Positions 1 to 7,932 of a DNA stretch of 25,789 nt are shown piece by piece. Both the position numbers and the translations under genes were made by a program. The notes under the pieces are model-generated. The model saw nothing but the letters and a program-made list of their open reading frames with translations, did no database searches and was not told the origin of the DNA. Position 1 is the first letter of the stretch. Each line of letters opens with the position of its first letter. Source of the DNA: a virus; IMG/VR virus record IMGVR_UViG_3300042934_000886, positions 1 to 25,789 of that record; one strand, given 5' to 3'.

Positions 1-6
1 AAACAA

Positions 7-42
7 GGCCTTCTATGATAAAATAACAAATCATAGAAGGCC
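7..42 (-). terminator. Hairpin, probable intrinsic terminator
   Basis: A perfect 13-bp inverted repeat (GGCCTTCTATGAT at 7-19 and its complement at 30-42) encloses a 10-base AT-rich loop. On the minus strand the stem is followed by TTGTTT, a weak U-tract, while the plus-strand side has no T run. It would stop leftward transcription coming from the rumA-like 3' end. It is probably chromosomal rather than part of the element. Confidence 0.45.
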
Positions 43-272
43 AGCATTGGTAAATTATCAATCAATCCTTGGACAATCTGCGTGACCGCCGAAACCTCTG
101 CGGGTATGAGCTGCGGTAAAACCATGCCAATAAGCAAGAAAAACAAGGTAGTCTCAACCCAACAATGCTTTTTTGCCGGGCCTACTATTGAAAGATAAAA
201 ATATAAGGTTTCCAGCAATCAGTTATTACCGAAAGTCTGAAAACCTTTGATTTTAAGCCATTTGAGTCCTAC
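43..272. other. No gene seen; probable chromosomal flank
   Basis: This stretch lies beyond the rumA-like stop codon. It is visibly richer in GC than the genes to its right, which fits sequence outside the element. Short open frames exist on both strands, but none has a ribosome binding site or a protein pattern I recognise. I see no tRNA-like fold. Confidence 0.4.
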
Positions 273-330
273 TTATTTGTCATTGCGCGACATCAAGACA
301 ACCGTCTCCACATGCGTGGTGCGGTGGCAA
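273..330 (-). pseudogene. 3'-terminal fragment of a rumA/rlmD-type 23S rRNA (uracil-5-)-methyltransferase gene
   Basis: The minus strand reads THVETVVLMSRNDK and then a TAA stop at 273-275. HVE(T/C)VVLMSR is the characteristic C-terminal tail of RumA/RlmD/TrmA-type RNA uracil-5-methyltransferases, just after the stretch that usually reads DMFPHT. The rest of that protein is absent: upstream in this frame a TGA stop comes within a few codons, and the next gene (341-1129) is unrelated. The simplest reading is that the mobile element entered the 3' end of rumA, a known hotspot for serine-recombinase-driven elements. This piece would then be the chromosomal side of one junction, with the body of rumA beyond the right edge of the window. 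The match is short, so the family assignment rests on one motif. Confidence 0.6.
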
Positions 331-344
331 GTGCTATATTTTAA
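330..344 (+). repeat. 15-bp word shared in inverted orientation with 6505-6519
   Basis: AGTGCTATATTTTAA on the plus strand here recurs exactly on the minus strand at 6505-6519, in the leader of the serine recombinase gene. This copy sits at the junction between the rumA-like tail and the first cargo gene and overlaps that gene's stop codon. It may be part of the attachment site or a recombinase-binding word. It is AT-rich, so chance cannot be excluded. Confidence 0.4.
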
Positions 345-1129
345 TCAAAATCCGTGCATTTACAAAACTTAACTGCATTGATATTAGTTAAATCAATTTG
401 CCATTCTTTTTTACCAACTTGACCAATAATGGCAATATAATAAATATCATCTTCATTTATCACATCTTTATTTTTCCCACGATAAAGGCTTGTTCTAAAC
501 TTCCATCCACCTTTATTATCTGGATTATAAACTTCCAAAACATAATAGTTATATGCTTCTTGTCCTTCTACCAGTTTTTCTTTTTCTGCGACTTTCAATT
601 TCACCTTACCATAAAAAACAAGTAATTCATTACTATCTGCCTCATCAATCCAAGTATTTAACCTTTTTCTTCTCAAAGATTTAAATATATTATTTTCCTT
701 CTTTTTTACAGGTATTAGCATCGGATTGACTTTTGGTTTTCTAATTGTTGGTTTGCCATCTGAGCCTTTCGAATTTTGTGGTTCTCTACAAAGCATATTT
801 ATAATAGAATTCAACTTATCTTGAACTTCATCATAGCTAAGAGAATCAATAAATTCCTGCACATGTTTTTTAGTTGCATATTCATAATTATAAGAACATT
901 CTTTCTCATGCCTTGTAGTAGGACATCTTCTTAAATGAGCACGTCTTTTTGAAGTTCTATGTACAAAGTATAATTCTGCTTGTCTGCATTCGGGACAAAA
1001 CATTTCTCCCTCAAACTTTCCAATATTTTGATTATTTAAATCTGAAAACTCAATCACTTTTTCTATATTATATGTATCGTTAATTGCACGATAATAAAAC
1101 TCTTCAAAACTTTTTGGTTTATCAGCCAT
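341..1129 (-). CDS. Zinc-ribbon protein of unknown function, cargo gene
   Basis: A 262-aa protein. I chose the second ATG because a GAGG box lies 9 bases upstream; the first ATG, 15 bases earlier, directly abuts an AAAGGG and has no proper spacing. Residues 41-80 look like a zinc-binding unit: FCPEC (C45, C48), then an Arg/His-rich stretch with H65, C69, H74 and C78. This loosely recalls the N-terminal zinc region of CoiA-like proteins and nuclease-associated ribbons. A Lys/Arg-rich linker follows around residues 125-160. The last 100 residues form an alternating beta-rich region ending in CKCTDFD. There is no signal peptide or membrane segment. The gene follows the nuclease-like gene 1262-1729 after 130 bases. 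Nucleic-acid binding is a reasonable inference, but the function is unknown. Confidence 0.7.
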   Translation of the reverse strand: MADKPKSFEEFYYRAINDTYNIEKVIEFSDLNNQNIGKFEGEMFCPECRQAELYFVHRTSKRRAHLRRCPTTRHEKECSYNYEYATKKHVQEFIDSLSYDEVQDKLNSIINMLCREPQNSKGSDGKPTIRKPKVNPMLIPVKKKENNIFKSLRRKRLNTWIDEADSNELLVFYGKVKLKVAEKEKLVEGQEAYNYYVLEVYNPDNKGGWKFRTSLYRGKNKDVINEDDIYYIAIIGQVGKKEWQIDLTNINAVKFCKCTDFD

Positions 1130-1261
1130 ATTATTTTGCCTCATCCCTTTAATTATTAAATATTATTAAAACAATTTTTTTAAAATTCAGAATAATAATT
1201 ATTTATCTTATAGCTTACATATTGTATTAATATAACATGAAAGTCGAATTATCATTATACA

Positions 1262-1729
1262 TTAAATTATGTTTTCCCATTTTTCTAAAAACCTAGAACT
1301 ATTTTCATCAAAATTCCCATCAACAAGTTTTCTTACAATAAATTTGTATATTGATTTATCATTACTGCTTGTCTTCTTTAATTCCACTTTAGGTACTATA
1401 AAGAAGACATTTTCCTCTACCCAGTAACAAATAACAAAATCACAACTCATATATTCATTTTCTGTTACAGTATAATGTACAGTATTCAATTTCTTTTTTT
1501 CAGATACCGAATATAACCTTTGGCGTGTCTTTACTTCTATCTTTAACTTCCTATTATCAATACTATTAAGTAATATAAGATCGCATCCTACTTCTCCAAG
1601 ATTATAAAAAACATTCCAGTCAGTATTTTTAACCAGTAAAAACAATCTAAACAAGACCATTTTCTCGCCAATTTCCATTAGAAGATGCTGTATATTTTGT
1701 GGAAGCTTTTCTTTTATTTCTTCTGACAT
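1262..1729 (-). CDS. Predicted PD-(D/E)XK-fold nuclease, DUF4365-like
   Basis: A 155-aa soluble protein starting at an ATG with GAAAGG 9 bases upstream. The central part reads GEVGCDLILLN, then a turn, then LKIEVKTRQ. D50 and E65-x-K67 fit the PD-(D/E)XK nuclease signature on two adjacent beta strands, preceded by an N-terminal helix containing E21. The segment from about residue 95, with CDFVICYW and FFIVP, matches the later strands of Mrr or DUF4365-like folds. It lies 31 bases downstream of the PHP-ATPase gene, so the two are probably co-transcribed. A nuclease or DNA-end-binding partner of that ATPase is the likely role. The fold assignment is by motif only, and the protein could be catalytically weak. 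Confidence 0.65.
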   Translation of the reverse strand: MSEEIKEKLPQNIQHLLMEIGEKMVLFRLFLLVKNTDWNVFYNLGEVGCDLILLNSIDNRKLKIEVKTRQRLYSVSEKKKLNTVHYTVTENEYMSCDFVICYWVEENVFFIVPKVELKKTSSNDKSIYKFIVRKLVDGNFDENSSRFLEKWENII

Positions 1730-1760
1730 TTGAATAAACCTTTCTACATTAACAATCTAA

Positions 1761-4436
1761 TTATTTGATATATTTGTATTTATTTTCTCTATACTTAAAT
1801 GACTGGATTCCTCCCTCCATAATTTCACATATTCCTTCTTTAATCAATCTCTCTTCTATGCATCCTGTTTTCTTTCCATTTTTAAATATCACTTTTCCTC
1901 TTTCATTTCTATCTAAAATAACTATTCCTTCTGCATCACCTAATACTGGTATATTAGGATTGTGAGTAACAATTATTATCTGCCTTGAGTTTTTAGTATT
2001 CCTTATACTCTCAACAACTAAATCTATTATTAAGCTATTATCCAAATCATCCTCTGGCTGATCAATTATCAAAGGGGAGTCACCTTGGTTAAGAATAAAA
2101 GCTAGAATTGCAGCGCTTTTTTGCCCTGGTGAAGCTTCATTTATACTAATTTTATTTCGCTTATTAATCTTATTAATTATCTTAATATCAACCTTATCTT
2201 CCGGTATGAAATTTATTAAAGCATGTAATGTATTTTCTTTTTTCTTATCTAACCATAATTTTTCAAAGCGAACATCACAATTGGAAATGTTAAGATAATT
2301 TTTAATGTTTATGTCTTCATCTAATGTTAAGAATTCCAACCATCTTTTGAATTCATCTAACTTAATACTGTTTTGTTTAAAAATTTTCTTTTTAATCTTT
2401 TCAAACTCAGAATCAAAATTATTGGATTTACCTAATTCATTTCTAATACTATACAGCCATTTATTACCATTTGACATTGTATTAATCTTTAATTGTATAT
2501 TAACAGCTTTATTATTTATAGCTTCTATTACACCTTTTCTTAAATTTGAAAGTTCTTCATAAGATGTAATATATTCTTGTATTTTGGTTTTAATTTTTTC
2601 TACACACAAGTTTTCTTCTAATTCTCTTTGTGAAAGCTTTATTAATTTTAAACTTTTCTCATTAATTTCATTTTCTATTATTTTGTAGTCATTAATGTCT
2701 ATTCCCTTTATACATTCTAATATCTCATCATATTCAGCTTGTTTTTTATCGATTATTATCTTCAAGTCAATTTCTTTAATTCTTTTGTCTTCATTTCCTA
2801 AATAAAATTTACTTTCTAACATATATTTTAATAATTGTTCATTAATACTATTGATATTTAATATATTATCCTTAAGATATTTCTCATTAATATCATTACT
2901 TAAAAGTTTGGTATTTCTCTCAATATTTTGAGATATTTTTCTTTTAAAACTTTCTGTCATTTCTTCAAATAAATTTATGTTATCTTTCAAGATTTCTTTT
3001 ATTCTATTGTATGCTTCTTTTAGGAGCATTAACTCATTTCTTTTGTCAATAATTCCGGTATCTTGCAACTTAGATAACTTGCTTTTATTTAATTCTATTT
3101 CTGCTTTCAATGTCTTTATTTCTCTTGTTTGACTTCTGATAACATTTATTTCTTCAACTAAAGCAAGTATTTCTTTTCTTATTGATGCAATTTTCTCATA
3201 GACTTCTGATTTTTTTAAGCCCACATTTTCATCAATAATTTTTAATAATGGACTATTTTCGTTTTTTTCCGTATTATTTTCATCATCAATAATATTATAA
3301 AGTTCTTTTTGACTGTATATTGAAATTGGAAATTCAGGAACTTCATTAGTCATTCCGATTTCACTTTCATAATTCCAAATCTTTTCATTTTTCTTTCCAT
3401 TAACATGAATACAATATTCGCTTGAAGAACCAAAGTTATAATACATATCAATATTAGTATCATCTTTATATGTATTACTAATAATAGAGTTATTCTTTCT
3501 TTTCTCATCGTATTGTTGAAATGCTAATCTTATCATTTCAACTATTGTAGATTTGCCTGAGCCCCTACCACCAATAATACAATTTAAATTTGGAGAAAAT
3601 CTAAAATTTAAATCTTCAATATGTTTAAGATTACTAATCTTCATTCCAGATATGTAATTATGGTTAACCATATTTTTATCTTCACATATGTTGCCATTAG
3701 AAAGAACACAATAACTTCTAGTTTCATAATCTAAAAAAGCTTGTCTCAATCCCTCCAAAGAAAATTCACTAAGTTTTATCCATGTATATGCTTTACCAAA
3801 ATTAATTAAATCATGCTCTCCTATTTTATTTCCGGGATTATCCGATCCAGTTACAACAGCTAAATCAGGTATAATTTCATTTTTTATTTTATTATTAACT
3901 TCATTAATATCATTTTCATTTCTAACTTCTATTGCATCAAAATTTATTTTACTATAAAATTCTTTTATACCATTCTGACCAATAGTTCTACAAAGACCTT
4001 TTTCTTCATTAAAATGTGCTGGTATTATAAGTACTTTTTCTCTATAATTATTTATTACTTCTGAAAATACTTTTTCATCTATGCACTTAGTAGTATCTCC
4101 CCAATTTGATTTTAAAAGCCCACACTGCACTACAAATCCTTCAATATCTTCAGTCTTCATTTTAGGATCAAAAACCACTAGTATATGAGTAAAGCTAGTC
4201 CCTACACAAAATTCAATACCCGGAAATATAAATAAATCCTTACCCTCTTTTAATTCATTTCTTAATTTTCCTATCCATCCAACAGAGTTATGATCAGTTA
4301 CAACTACTGCATCTAACCCCGATTTTATTACTGCATTAATCCATTCCTTTGGTTCTACATTATTTCGATTCTTAAAACATCTGCTTTCTGGTGTATGTGT
4401 ATGAAAATCTATTTTTCTCCATTTTGCAATCCCCAT
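1761..4436 (-). CDS. PHP-domain phosphoesterase fused to SMC/Rad50-like ATPase (TrlF-like)
   Basis: An 891-aa protein. The chosen ATG is preceded by GGAGGG at 4-5 bases; an ATG 12 bases upstream lacks an RBS. Residues 1-210 carry a full set of PHP metal ligands: HTH (H12, H14), TDH (D48, H49), GIE (E75), PAH (H141), SD (D199) and EHD (H208). Walker A GGRGSGKST follows at 289-297. Roughly residues 390-690 are heptad-like, charged coiled coil. The C-terminal ATPase half has the ABC signature ASPGQKSA, Walker B LIIDQPEDDLD and an H-loop VTHNP. This order matches proteins named TrlF-family AAA-like ATPases. I infer ATP-gated nucleic-acid cleavage or end processing. With the nuclease-like gene downstream it resembles a two-gene defence module, though function is not shown here. 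A promoter lies immediately upstream. Confidence 0.85.
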   Translation of the reverse strand: MGIAKWRKIDFHTHTPESRCFKNRNNVEPKEWINAVIKSGLDAVVVTDHNSVGWIGKLRNELKEGKDLFIFPGIEFCVGTSFTHILVVFDPKMKTEDIEGFVVQCGLLKSNWGDTTKCIDEKVFSEVINNYREKVLIIPAHFNEEKGLCRTIGQNGIKEFYSKINFDAIEVRNENDINEVNNKIKNEIIPDLAVVTGSDNPGNKIGEHDLINFGKAYTWIKLSEFSLEGLRQAFLDYETRSYCVLSNGNICEDKNMVNHNYISGMKISNLKHIEDLNFRFSPNLNCIIGGRGSGKSTIVEMIRLAFQQYDEKRKNNSIISNTYKDDTNIDMYYNFGSSSEYCIHVNGKKNEKIWNYESEIGMTNEVPEFPISIYSQKELYNIIDDENNTEKNENSPLLKIIDENVGLKKSEVYEKIASIRKEILALVEEINVIRSQTREIKTLKAEIELNKSKLSKLQDTGIIDKRNELMLLKEAYNRIKEILKDNINLFEEMTESFKRKISQNIERNTKLLSNDINEKYLKDNILNINSINEQLLKYMLESKFYLGNEDKRIKEIDLKIIIDKKQAEYDEILECIKGIDINDYKIIENEINEKSLKLIKLSQRELEENLCVEKIKTKIQEYITSYEELSNLRKGVIEAINNKAVNIQLKINTMSNGNKWLYSIRNELGKSNNFDSEFEKIKKKIFKQNSIKLDEFKRWLEFLTLDEDINIKNYLNISNCDVRFEKLWLDKKKENTLHALINFIPEDKVDIKIINKINKRNKISINEASPGQKSAAILAFILNQGDSPLIIDQPEDDLDNSLIIDLVVESIRNTKNSRQIIIVTHNPNIPVLGDAEGIVILDRNERGKVIFKNGKKTGCIEERLIKEGICEIMEGGIQSFKYRENKYKYIK

Positions 4437-4450
4437 CGTTCCCTCCATTT

Positions 4451-4500
4451 ACCTATAATATGCTATATCCAATTATAGGTTTTTTTTCGCAAAAAAACAA
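4451..4500 (-). promoter_or_regulatory. Promoter and dyad ahead of the PHP-ATPase gene
   Basis: On the minus strand TTGTTT (4495-4500) and TATAAT (4472-4477) are 17 bases apart. A 9-bp inverted repeat, ACCTATAAT at 4451-4459 and ATTATAGGT at 4472-4480, embraces the -10 box and the start region and could be an operator. On the plus strand the same dyad is followed by eight T, so it could also act as a rightward terminator. Confidence 0.45.
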
Positions 4501-4521
4501 CCTAAGAAATTCCTAAGTTGT
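4490..4521 (-). terminator. Intrinsic terminator after the Cys-rich gene
   Basis: On the minus strand a 10-bp stem (ACAACTTAGG paired with CTTAGGTTGT, two G-U pairs) with a 5-base loop is followed by a run of T. The stop codon of the 46-aa gene lies in the 5' arm. The T-tract overlaps the -35 region of the next promoter. Confidence 0.75.
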
Positions 4522-4653
4522 CTTATTCTTATCTTTGAAATAAGCACATACAACTATATCTTTATCATTAATTTCTTTATTATGTTTTTTACACCAATAT
4601 TTATTTTTGTTACATTTTAAATTCTCACATTTACAGCACATACCAAACTTCAT
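4513..4653 (-). CDS. Small Cys-rich protein, probable metal binder
   Basis: A 46-aa reading frame with a strong ribosome site (GGAGGTGA, 9 bases before ATG) and its own terminator, so very likely a real gene. It has six cysteines (C6, C7, C9, C14, C21, C36) and one His, in a CCKCENLKC pattern followed by W-C-K-K-H, which suggests a zinc or iron-sulfur knuckle. It is rich in Lys and Asn and has no membrane segment. It lies between the serine recombinase and the PHP-ATPase gene. It could be a regulator of the cargo module or a small accessory factor of the recombinase. I do not recognise a named family. Confidence 0.6.
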   Translation of the reverse strand: MKFGMCCKCENLKCNKNKYWCKKHNKEINDKDIVVCAYFKDKNKTT

Positions 4654-4769
4654 AATATTACGTCACCTCCATCTAATTATATATATTTTGTCAATAAATA
4701 AATTATTCAAAAATTCAATTCAACCTTAAACACTCACAAATTAAAGGTTATTTCTACCTTATGTTTAAT

Positions 4770-4801
4770 ATAATAAGCCCTCGGTTTTTACACCGAAGGC
4801 T
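4770..4801 (-). terminator. Intrinsic terminator of the serine recombinase gene
   Basis: On the minus strand AGCCTTCGGT pairs with ACCGAGGGCT (10 bp, one G-U) around a 6-base loop, followed by a T/A-rich tail. It begins about 20 bases past the recombinase stop codon. Confidence 0.75.
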
Positions 4802-4821
4802 CTCATAATACCCATTGCGCC

Positions 4822-6459
4822 TTATTTCTTCACCTTCTCCAACTCTGCCTTAAACTCCAATCCATCCTCAAATACAAACACCACATGCTTGGCATCCTTG
4901 ACCAGAACCTTTTCCACCAGTGTCTTAAACAATTCATCATCAAATTCCTGCAACGGCTCTGTATTCCCACCGATGGTCTTCTTGATATAATCCAGTTTCT
5001 CCTGCATTTTATTCTGATTTAAGCTTACCTCTCTTAAGCTTTCCTTCTTCTCAGACAATTCATCCAAATCACTCCGAATCCTCTGGTATTCCTTATTGTA
5101 GAAAATATCATCAATCTGATGCCTTATCTTTAGCTGTATCAGTTCGCTCAAATCATTCTCATAAGTATTAATGTCCGCCGTCAACTTATCAATATTAGTT
5201 GAAATTGATTTTTTCTCAATGACCTTCTCCACATTAGTATAAAAATTTCGAAAAAAAGAGCCCTTATCCTTGACCATATTGCTATATAGTCGGATAAAGG
5301 CTTCTTTCAATTCCACATCTTTAATTGCTTTACTTGGGCAGCGGTTCCCATCGTGGTCAATATAGCTTTTGCATTGCCACACGATACTTTCGGAAGGCGT
5401 TCCGCTATTCCAATGTCTTCTCTTCAAGGAATTACCACATTGACCGCAGATAAGTTTTCCGCTAAATCCGTATGTAGCTGTATACTTGGTTCTATCGGTA
5501 TTTTTACCTGCTGATATTGCAAATCTCCGTTCTCGTTCTTTTTGCACCATATCCCACATCTCTGGCGTGATAATCGGCTCGTGATTATTTTGCACTATAT
5601 ATTGAGGCTCCATATTTTTATTATCAACACGCTTATGGGTTAAGTAATCCACCGTAACCGTCTTCTGCAAAAGCAATGTCCCCATATACTTCTCATTTAG
5701 AAGAATACCGCTCACTGTAGAATCCCACCACTTATCTTTTCCTGCTGCTGTTGGAATCCTATCTCTAGTAAGACCCCTTGCAATCGTTGTGTATCCTTTG
5801 CCATCAAGATATTCACGGTATATTCTACTTACTATCTTGGCTTCTTCCTCGTTAATAATAAGGTGTCCATCTTCATCTTTATTGTATCCAAGAAATCGTT
5901 CGCAGTTTACTATTGCAACTCCGTCTTTGAACCGCTTCTTGATTCCCCACTTGCTGTTTTCAGATATATTTCTAGACTCTTCTTGGGCGATGGAAGAAAG
6001 CATGGTCAAGACCAATTCCATTTTTGAATCGAAGGAGTAAATGTTTTCTTTCTCAAAATATATCTCAACTCCGATTAATTTCATTTTTCTCACATGCTCC
6101 AAGCAGTCCACTGTATTTCGGGCAAATCTTGAGATGGACTTAGTGACAATCAAATCAATTTTTCCTTCATAACAATCGCTTATCATACGATTGAACTGGG
6201 TTCTATGCTTTACGTTCGTTCCGCTGATACCGGCATCGGCATAGATTTCCACCATTGACCAATCTGGATTTTCAGTGATTTTCTTTCTGTATTCGCTGAC
6301 CTGAGCATCGTAGCTTGCCATCTGCTCATCGGAATCGGTACTAACCCTACAATATGCACATACTTTTCTTTTTGTAATTACTGGAATACCATCATTGAAC
6401 TCCACTTTTTGAACGGTTGGAATTACTGTAACTACCTTTTTCTCCTGCATTACTGCCAT
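4822..6459 (-). CDS. Large serine recombinase (site-specific integrase)
   Basis: A 545-aa protein with the full large-serine-recombinase layout. The resolvase domain spans about 30-175 with the nucleophile in CRVST (S40) and the conserved SISRFARN at 108-115. The recombinase domain covers about 185-300. A zinc ribbon has C338, C341, C363 and C374, followed by a coiled coil at about 395-490. It starts at an ATG with AAGGAGA 10 bases upstream; a second ATG three codons in is also possible. It would catalyse integration and excision of the element. The candidate target is the rumA 3' end some 4.5 kb downstream, with cargo genes between integrase and junction. It has its own promoter and terminator, so expression can be uncoupled from the head genes. 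Confidence 0.93.
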   Translation of the reverse strand: MAVMQEKKVVTVIPTVQKVEFNDGIPVITKRKVCAYCRVSTDSDEQMASYDAQVSEYRKKITENPDWSMVEIYADAGISGTNVKHRTQFNRMISDCYEGKIDLIVTKSISRFARNTVDCLEHVRKMKLIGVEIYFEKENIYSFDSKMELVLTMLSSIAQEESRNISENSKWGIKKRFKDGVAIVNCERFLGYNKDEDGHLIINEEEAKIVSRIYREYLDGKGYTTIARGLTRDRIPTAAGKDKWWDSTVSGILLNEKYMGTLLLQKTVTVDYLTHKRVDNKNMEPQYIVQNNHEPIITPEMWDMVQKERERRFAISAGKNTDRTKYTATYGFSGKLICGQCGNSLKRRHWNSGTPSESIVWQCKSYIDHDGNRCPSKAIKDVELKEAFIRLYSNMVKDKGSFFRNFYTNVEKVIEKKSISTNIDKLTADINTYENDLSELIQLKIRHQIDDIFYNKEYQRIRSDLDELSEKKESLREVSLNQNKMQEKLDYIKKTIGGNTEPLQEFDDELFKTLVEKVLVKDAKHVVFVFEDGLEFKAELEKVKK

Positions 6460-6504
6460 ATTCTGAATCTCTCCTTTTTCATATCATCCCCATGCTTATT
6501 ATGC

Positions 6505-6519
6505 TTAAAATATAGCACT
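6505..6519 (-). repeat. Second copy of the 15-bp word AGTGCTATATTTTAA
   Basis: An exact copy, on the opposite strand, of the word at 330-344 by the rumA junction. This copy lies in the untranslated leader of the serine recombinase gene, between its promoter and ribosome site. Confidence 0.4.
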
Positions 6520-6522
6520 GGG

Positions 6523-6571
6523 GTACGTACACATTATAATTACAGGGGCAATAAGTCAACGCTTATGCCCC
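6523..6571 (-). promoter_or_regulatory. Promoter/operator of the serine recombinase gene with overlapping hairpin
   Basis: On the minus strand TTGACT (6554-6559) and TATAAT (6533-6538) are 15 bases apart; TAATGT gives a 17-base alternative. An 8-bp palindrome GTACGTAC (6523-6530) covers the expected start point. The -35 box sits in a stem-loop, GGGGCA-TAAG paired with CTTA-TGCCCC (6545-6571, one bulge). Folding of read-through RNA from the head operon could therefore attenuate transcription into the recombinase. Confidence 0.5.
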
Positions 6572-6605
6572 ATTTCCTTTTCTGTAAATCTAACAAACAT
6601 TTATG

Positions 6606-6761
6606 TTAAGCCGCCTTACCTTTTTGTCTACTCTGACCAAATGTTACCCTGTTTAGACGGTCAATTTCATCGTACTCCTCATATGTTATGAACCCCTGCT
6701 CTCTCATCTTTTTCAGATAATGAACGCTTAATAAATACTCTAAGCTGGGTTGTTTCTGCAT
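6606..6761 (-). CDS. Small SHOCT-like protein linked to the serine recombinase
   Basis: A 51-aa frame with GGGGAAGG 8 bases before its ATG. It contains EYLLSVHYLKKMREQGFITYEEY followed by DEIDRLN in separate helices, the usual pattern of SHOCT-type short C-terminal domains (two helices joined by a G-I/L-T-x-E-E turn). Similar mini-proteins often precede serine recombinase genes in clostridial elements. Its start lies 18 bases after the stop of the last head gene, so it is probably made from the head operon rather than from the recombinase promoter. A recombination directionality factor or recombinase modulator is a guess from position only. Confidence 0.65.
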   Translation of the reverse strand: MQKQPSLEYLLSVHYLKKMREQGFITYEEYDEIDRLNRVTFGQSRQKGKAA

Positions 6762-6779
6762 TAAAATTACCTTCCCCTT

Positions 6780-7931
6780 TCAATATAAAACCAACTTTAA
6801 TGTTACTGTATTCTTCACATTATTATCATCCGATAAATATGCGGTCAAGATGACATTCAAATCGATATTATCATAGTTTTCCGGTGCTGATACCGTACAA
6901 CTGTTATTTCCTTTATCGGTCAATGTGACAATATTAGTAGCTGCCCCGTTGCTATCCGCTACTTTCCATAACACTGATTTATCCGTTACCTGCACTCCGC
7001 CATAGAATACGGTTGCAGTATATGTACTTGCATATCCACCAACACTTATTTCCTTTGAAGGGTAAGTCAGTGTAATGGTATATTCTTTTACAATTTCCTG
7101 CACTACCTTCATAATACAGCTTGCGCTAATGGTTGGTGTAGCTTTCAGCTTACAGGTTACTGCTGTCTCTCCTACCGATATGGCTGCTATATTTCCTATT
7201 AAATCAATCGTAGCAAACTGTGTATTCTCTATTTCAAATATGACCTCCGGAAATGCTGTCATAAGAGTTCCGTTATCGTATACTTTATAATTTAGTTTTC
7301 TGGTTTCCCCTATTTCCATATTGATGGGACTCAAATCAGTAATCGTAATGGTATAGATATGTTTCTCCTCATAAGACCAACGGTCAGCTATTTCATTGTC
7401 TTTATCATCCTTATCGGTAAACAAATCCTTTTCAGCATATATTATGATTAGTCCCACTTTGCTTTTATCGATTCCTGTGATTTTCCATGCCGAACCAAAC
7501 TTGATAAAACGCCTACTGATAGCTAATAGGTTGGTATTTGCATTTGCCTGTAAATACAATTTTATTTCTCCAACAGCAGTACTGATTATTTTACCTTCTT
7601 CAATCGTTGCTTCCAGATTATCTACAATACAATAAAAACTTTGCAGAACATTCTGGACATATAGTTTTATCTGCCAATCTGCCCTTCGAACCTTTGCTTT
7701 ATATGTATTTGTATCAGCTACCACTTGGCTGATTACCATCCACTTTACGTTCTGATATTCCAGTAACGTTCCTGTATTATAACTTTCCTTCATGATTACA
7801 TACTTGTCATCATAAAAACTTGGATTCGATGATGCATCTGATAGGATCACTTTCTTCGTACTTCCATTTATTTGAATATCTTTACCATACTCATTGATAA
7901 AGAAATCGATCTGCTTATTCAATTTTTTCAT
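6780..7931 (-). CDS. Head-closure/virion protein with C-terminal Ig-like (BIG2-type) domains
   Basis: A 383-aa protein. The chosen ATG is one base after the stop of the preceding connector gene; an ATG 21 bases upstream lies inside that gene and lacks an RBS. Residues 1-190 begin with LNKQIDFFINEYG, a start often seen in proteins encoded next to connectors in clostridial phages, and look like a head-completion or stopper domain. From about 195, two Ig-like repeats follow: one with the INMEIGETRKLNYKVYDNG to GETAVTC pattern typical of BIG2, and a second from about 285 to the end. Ig-like decorations on virions commonly bind carbohydrate. This is the last head gene, and no tail gene follows. 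Confidence 0.65.
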   Translation of the reverse strand: MKKLNKQIDFFINEYGKDIQINGSTKKVILSDASSNPSFYDDKYVIMKESYNTGTLLEYQNVKWMVISQVVADTNTYKAKVRRADWQIKLYVQNVLQSFYCIVDNLEATIEEGKIISTAVGEIKLYLQANANTNLLAISRRFIKFGSAWKITGIDKSKVGLIIIYAEKDLFTDKDDKDNEIADRWSYEEKHIYTITITDLSPINMEIGETRKLNYKVYDNGTLMTAFPEVIFEIENTQFATIDLIGNIAAISVGETAVTCKLKATPTISASCIMKVVQEIVKEYTITLTYPSKEISVGGYASTYTATVFYGGVQVTDKSVLWKVADSNGAATNIVTLTDKGNNSCTVSAPENYDNIDLNVILTAYLSDDNNVKNTVTLKLVLY

Positions 7932-7932
7932 C

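Noticed and set aside
100-240. Short plus-strand frame with MSCGKTMPIS
   Set aside because: No ribosome site upstream of the ATG or GTG and no recognisable family; outside the element and against the direction of all other genes.
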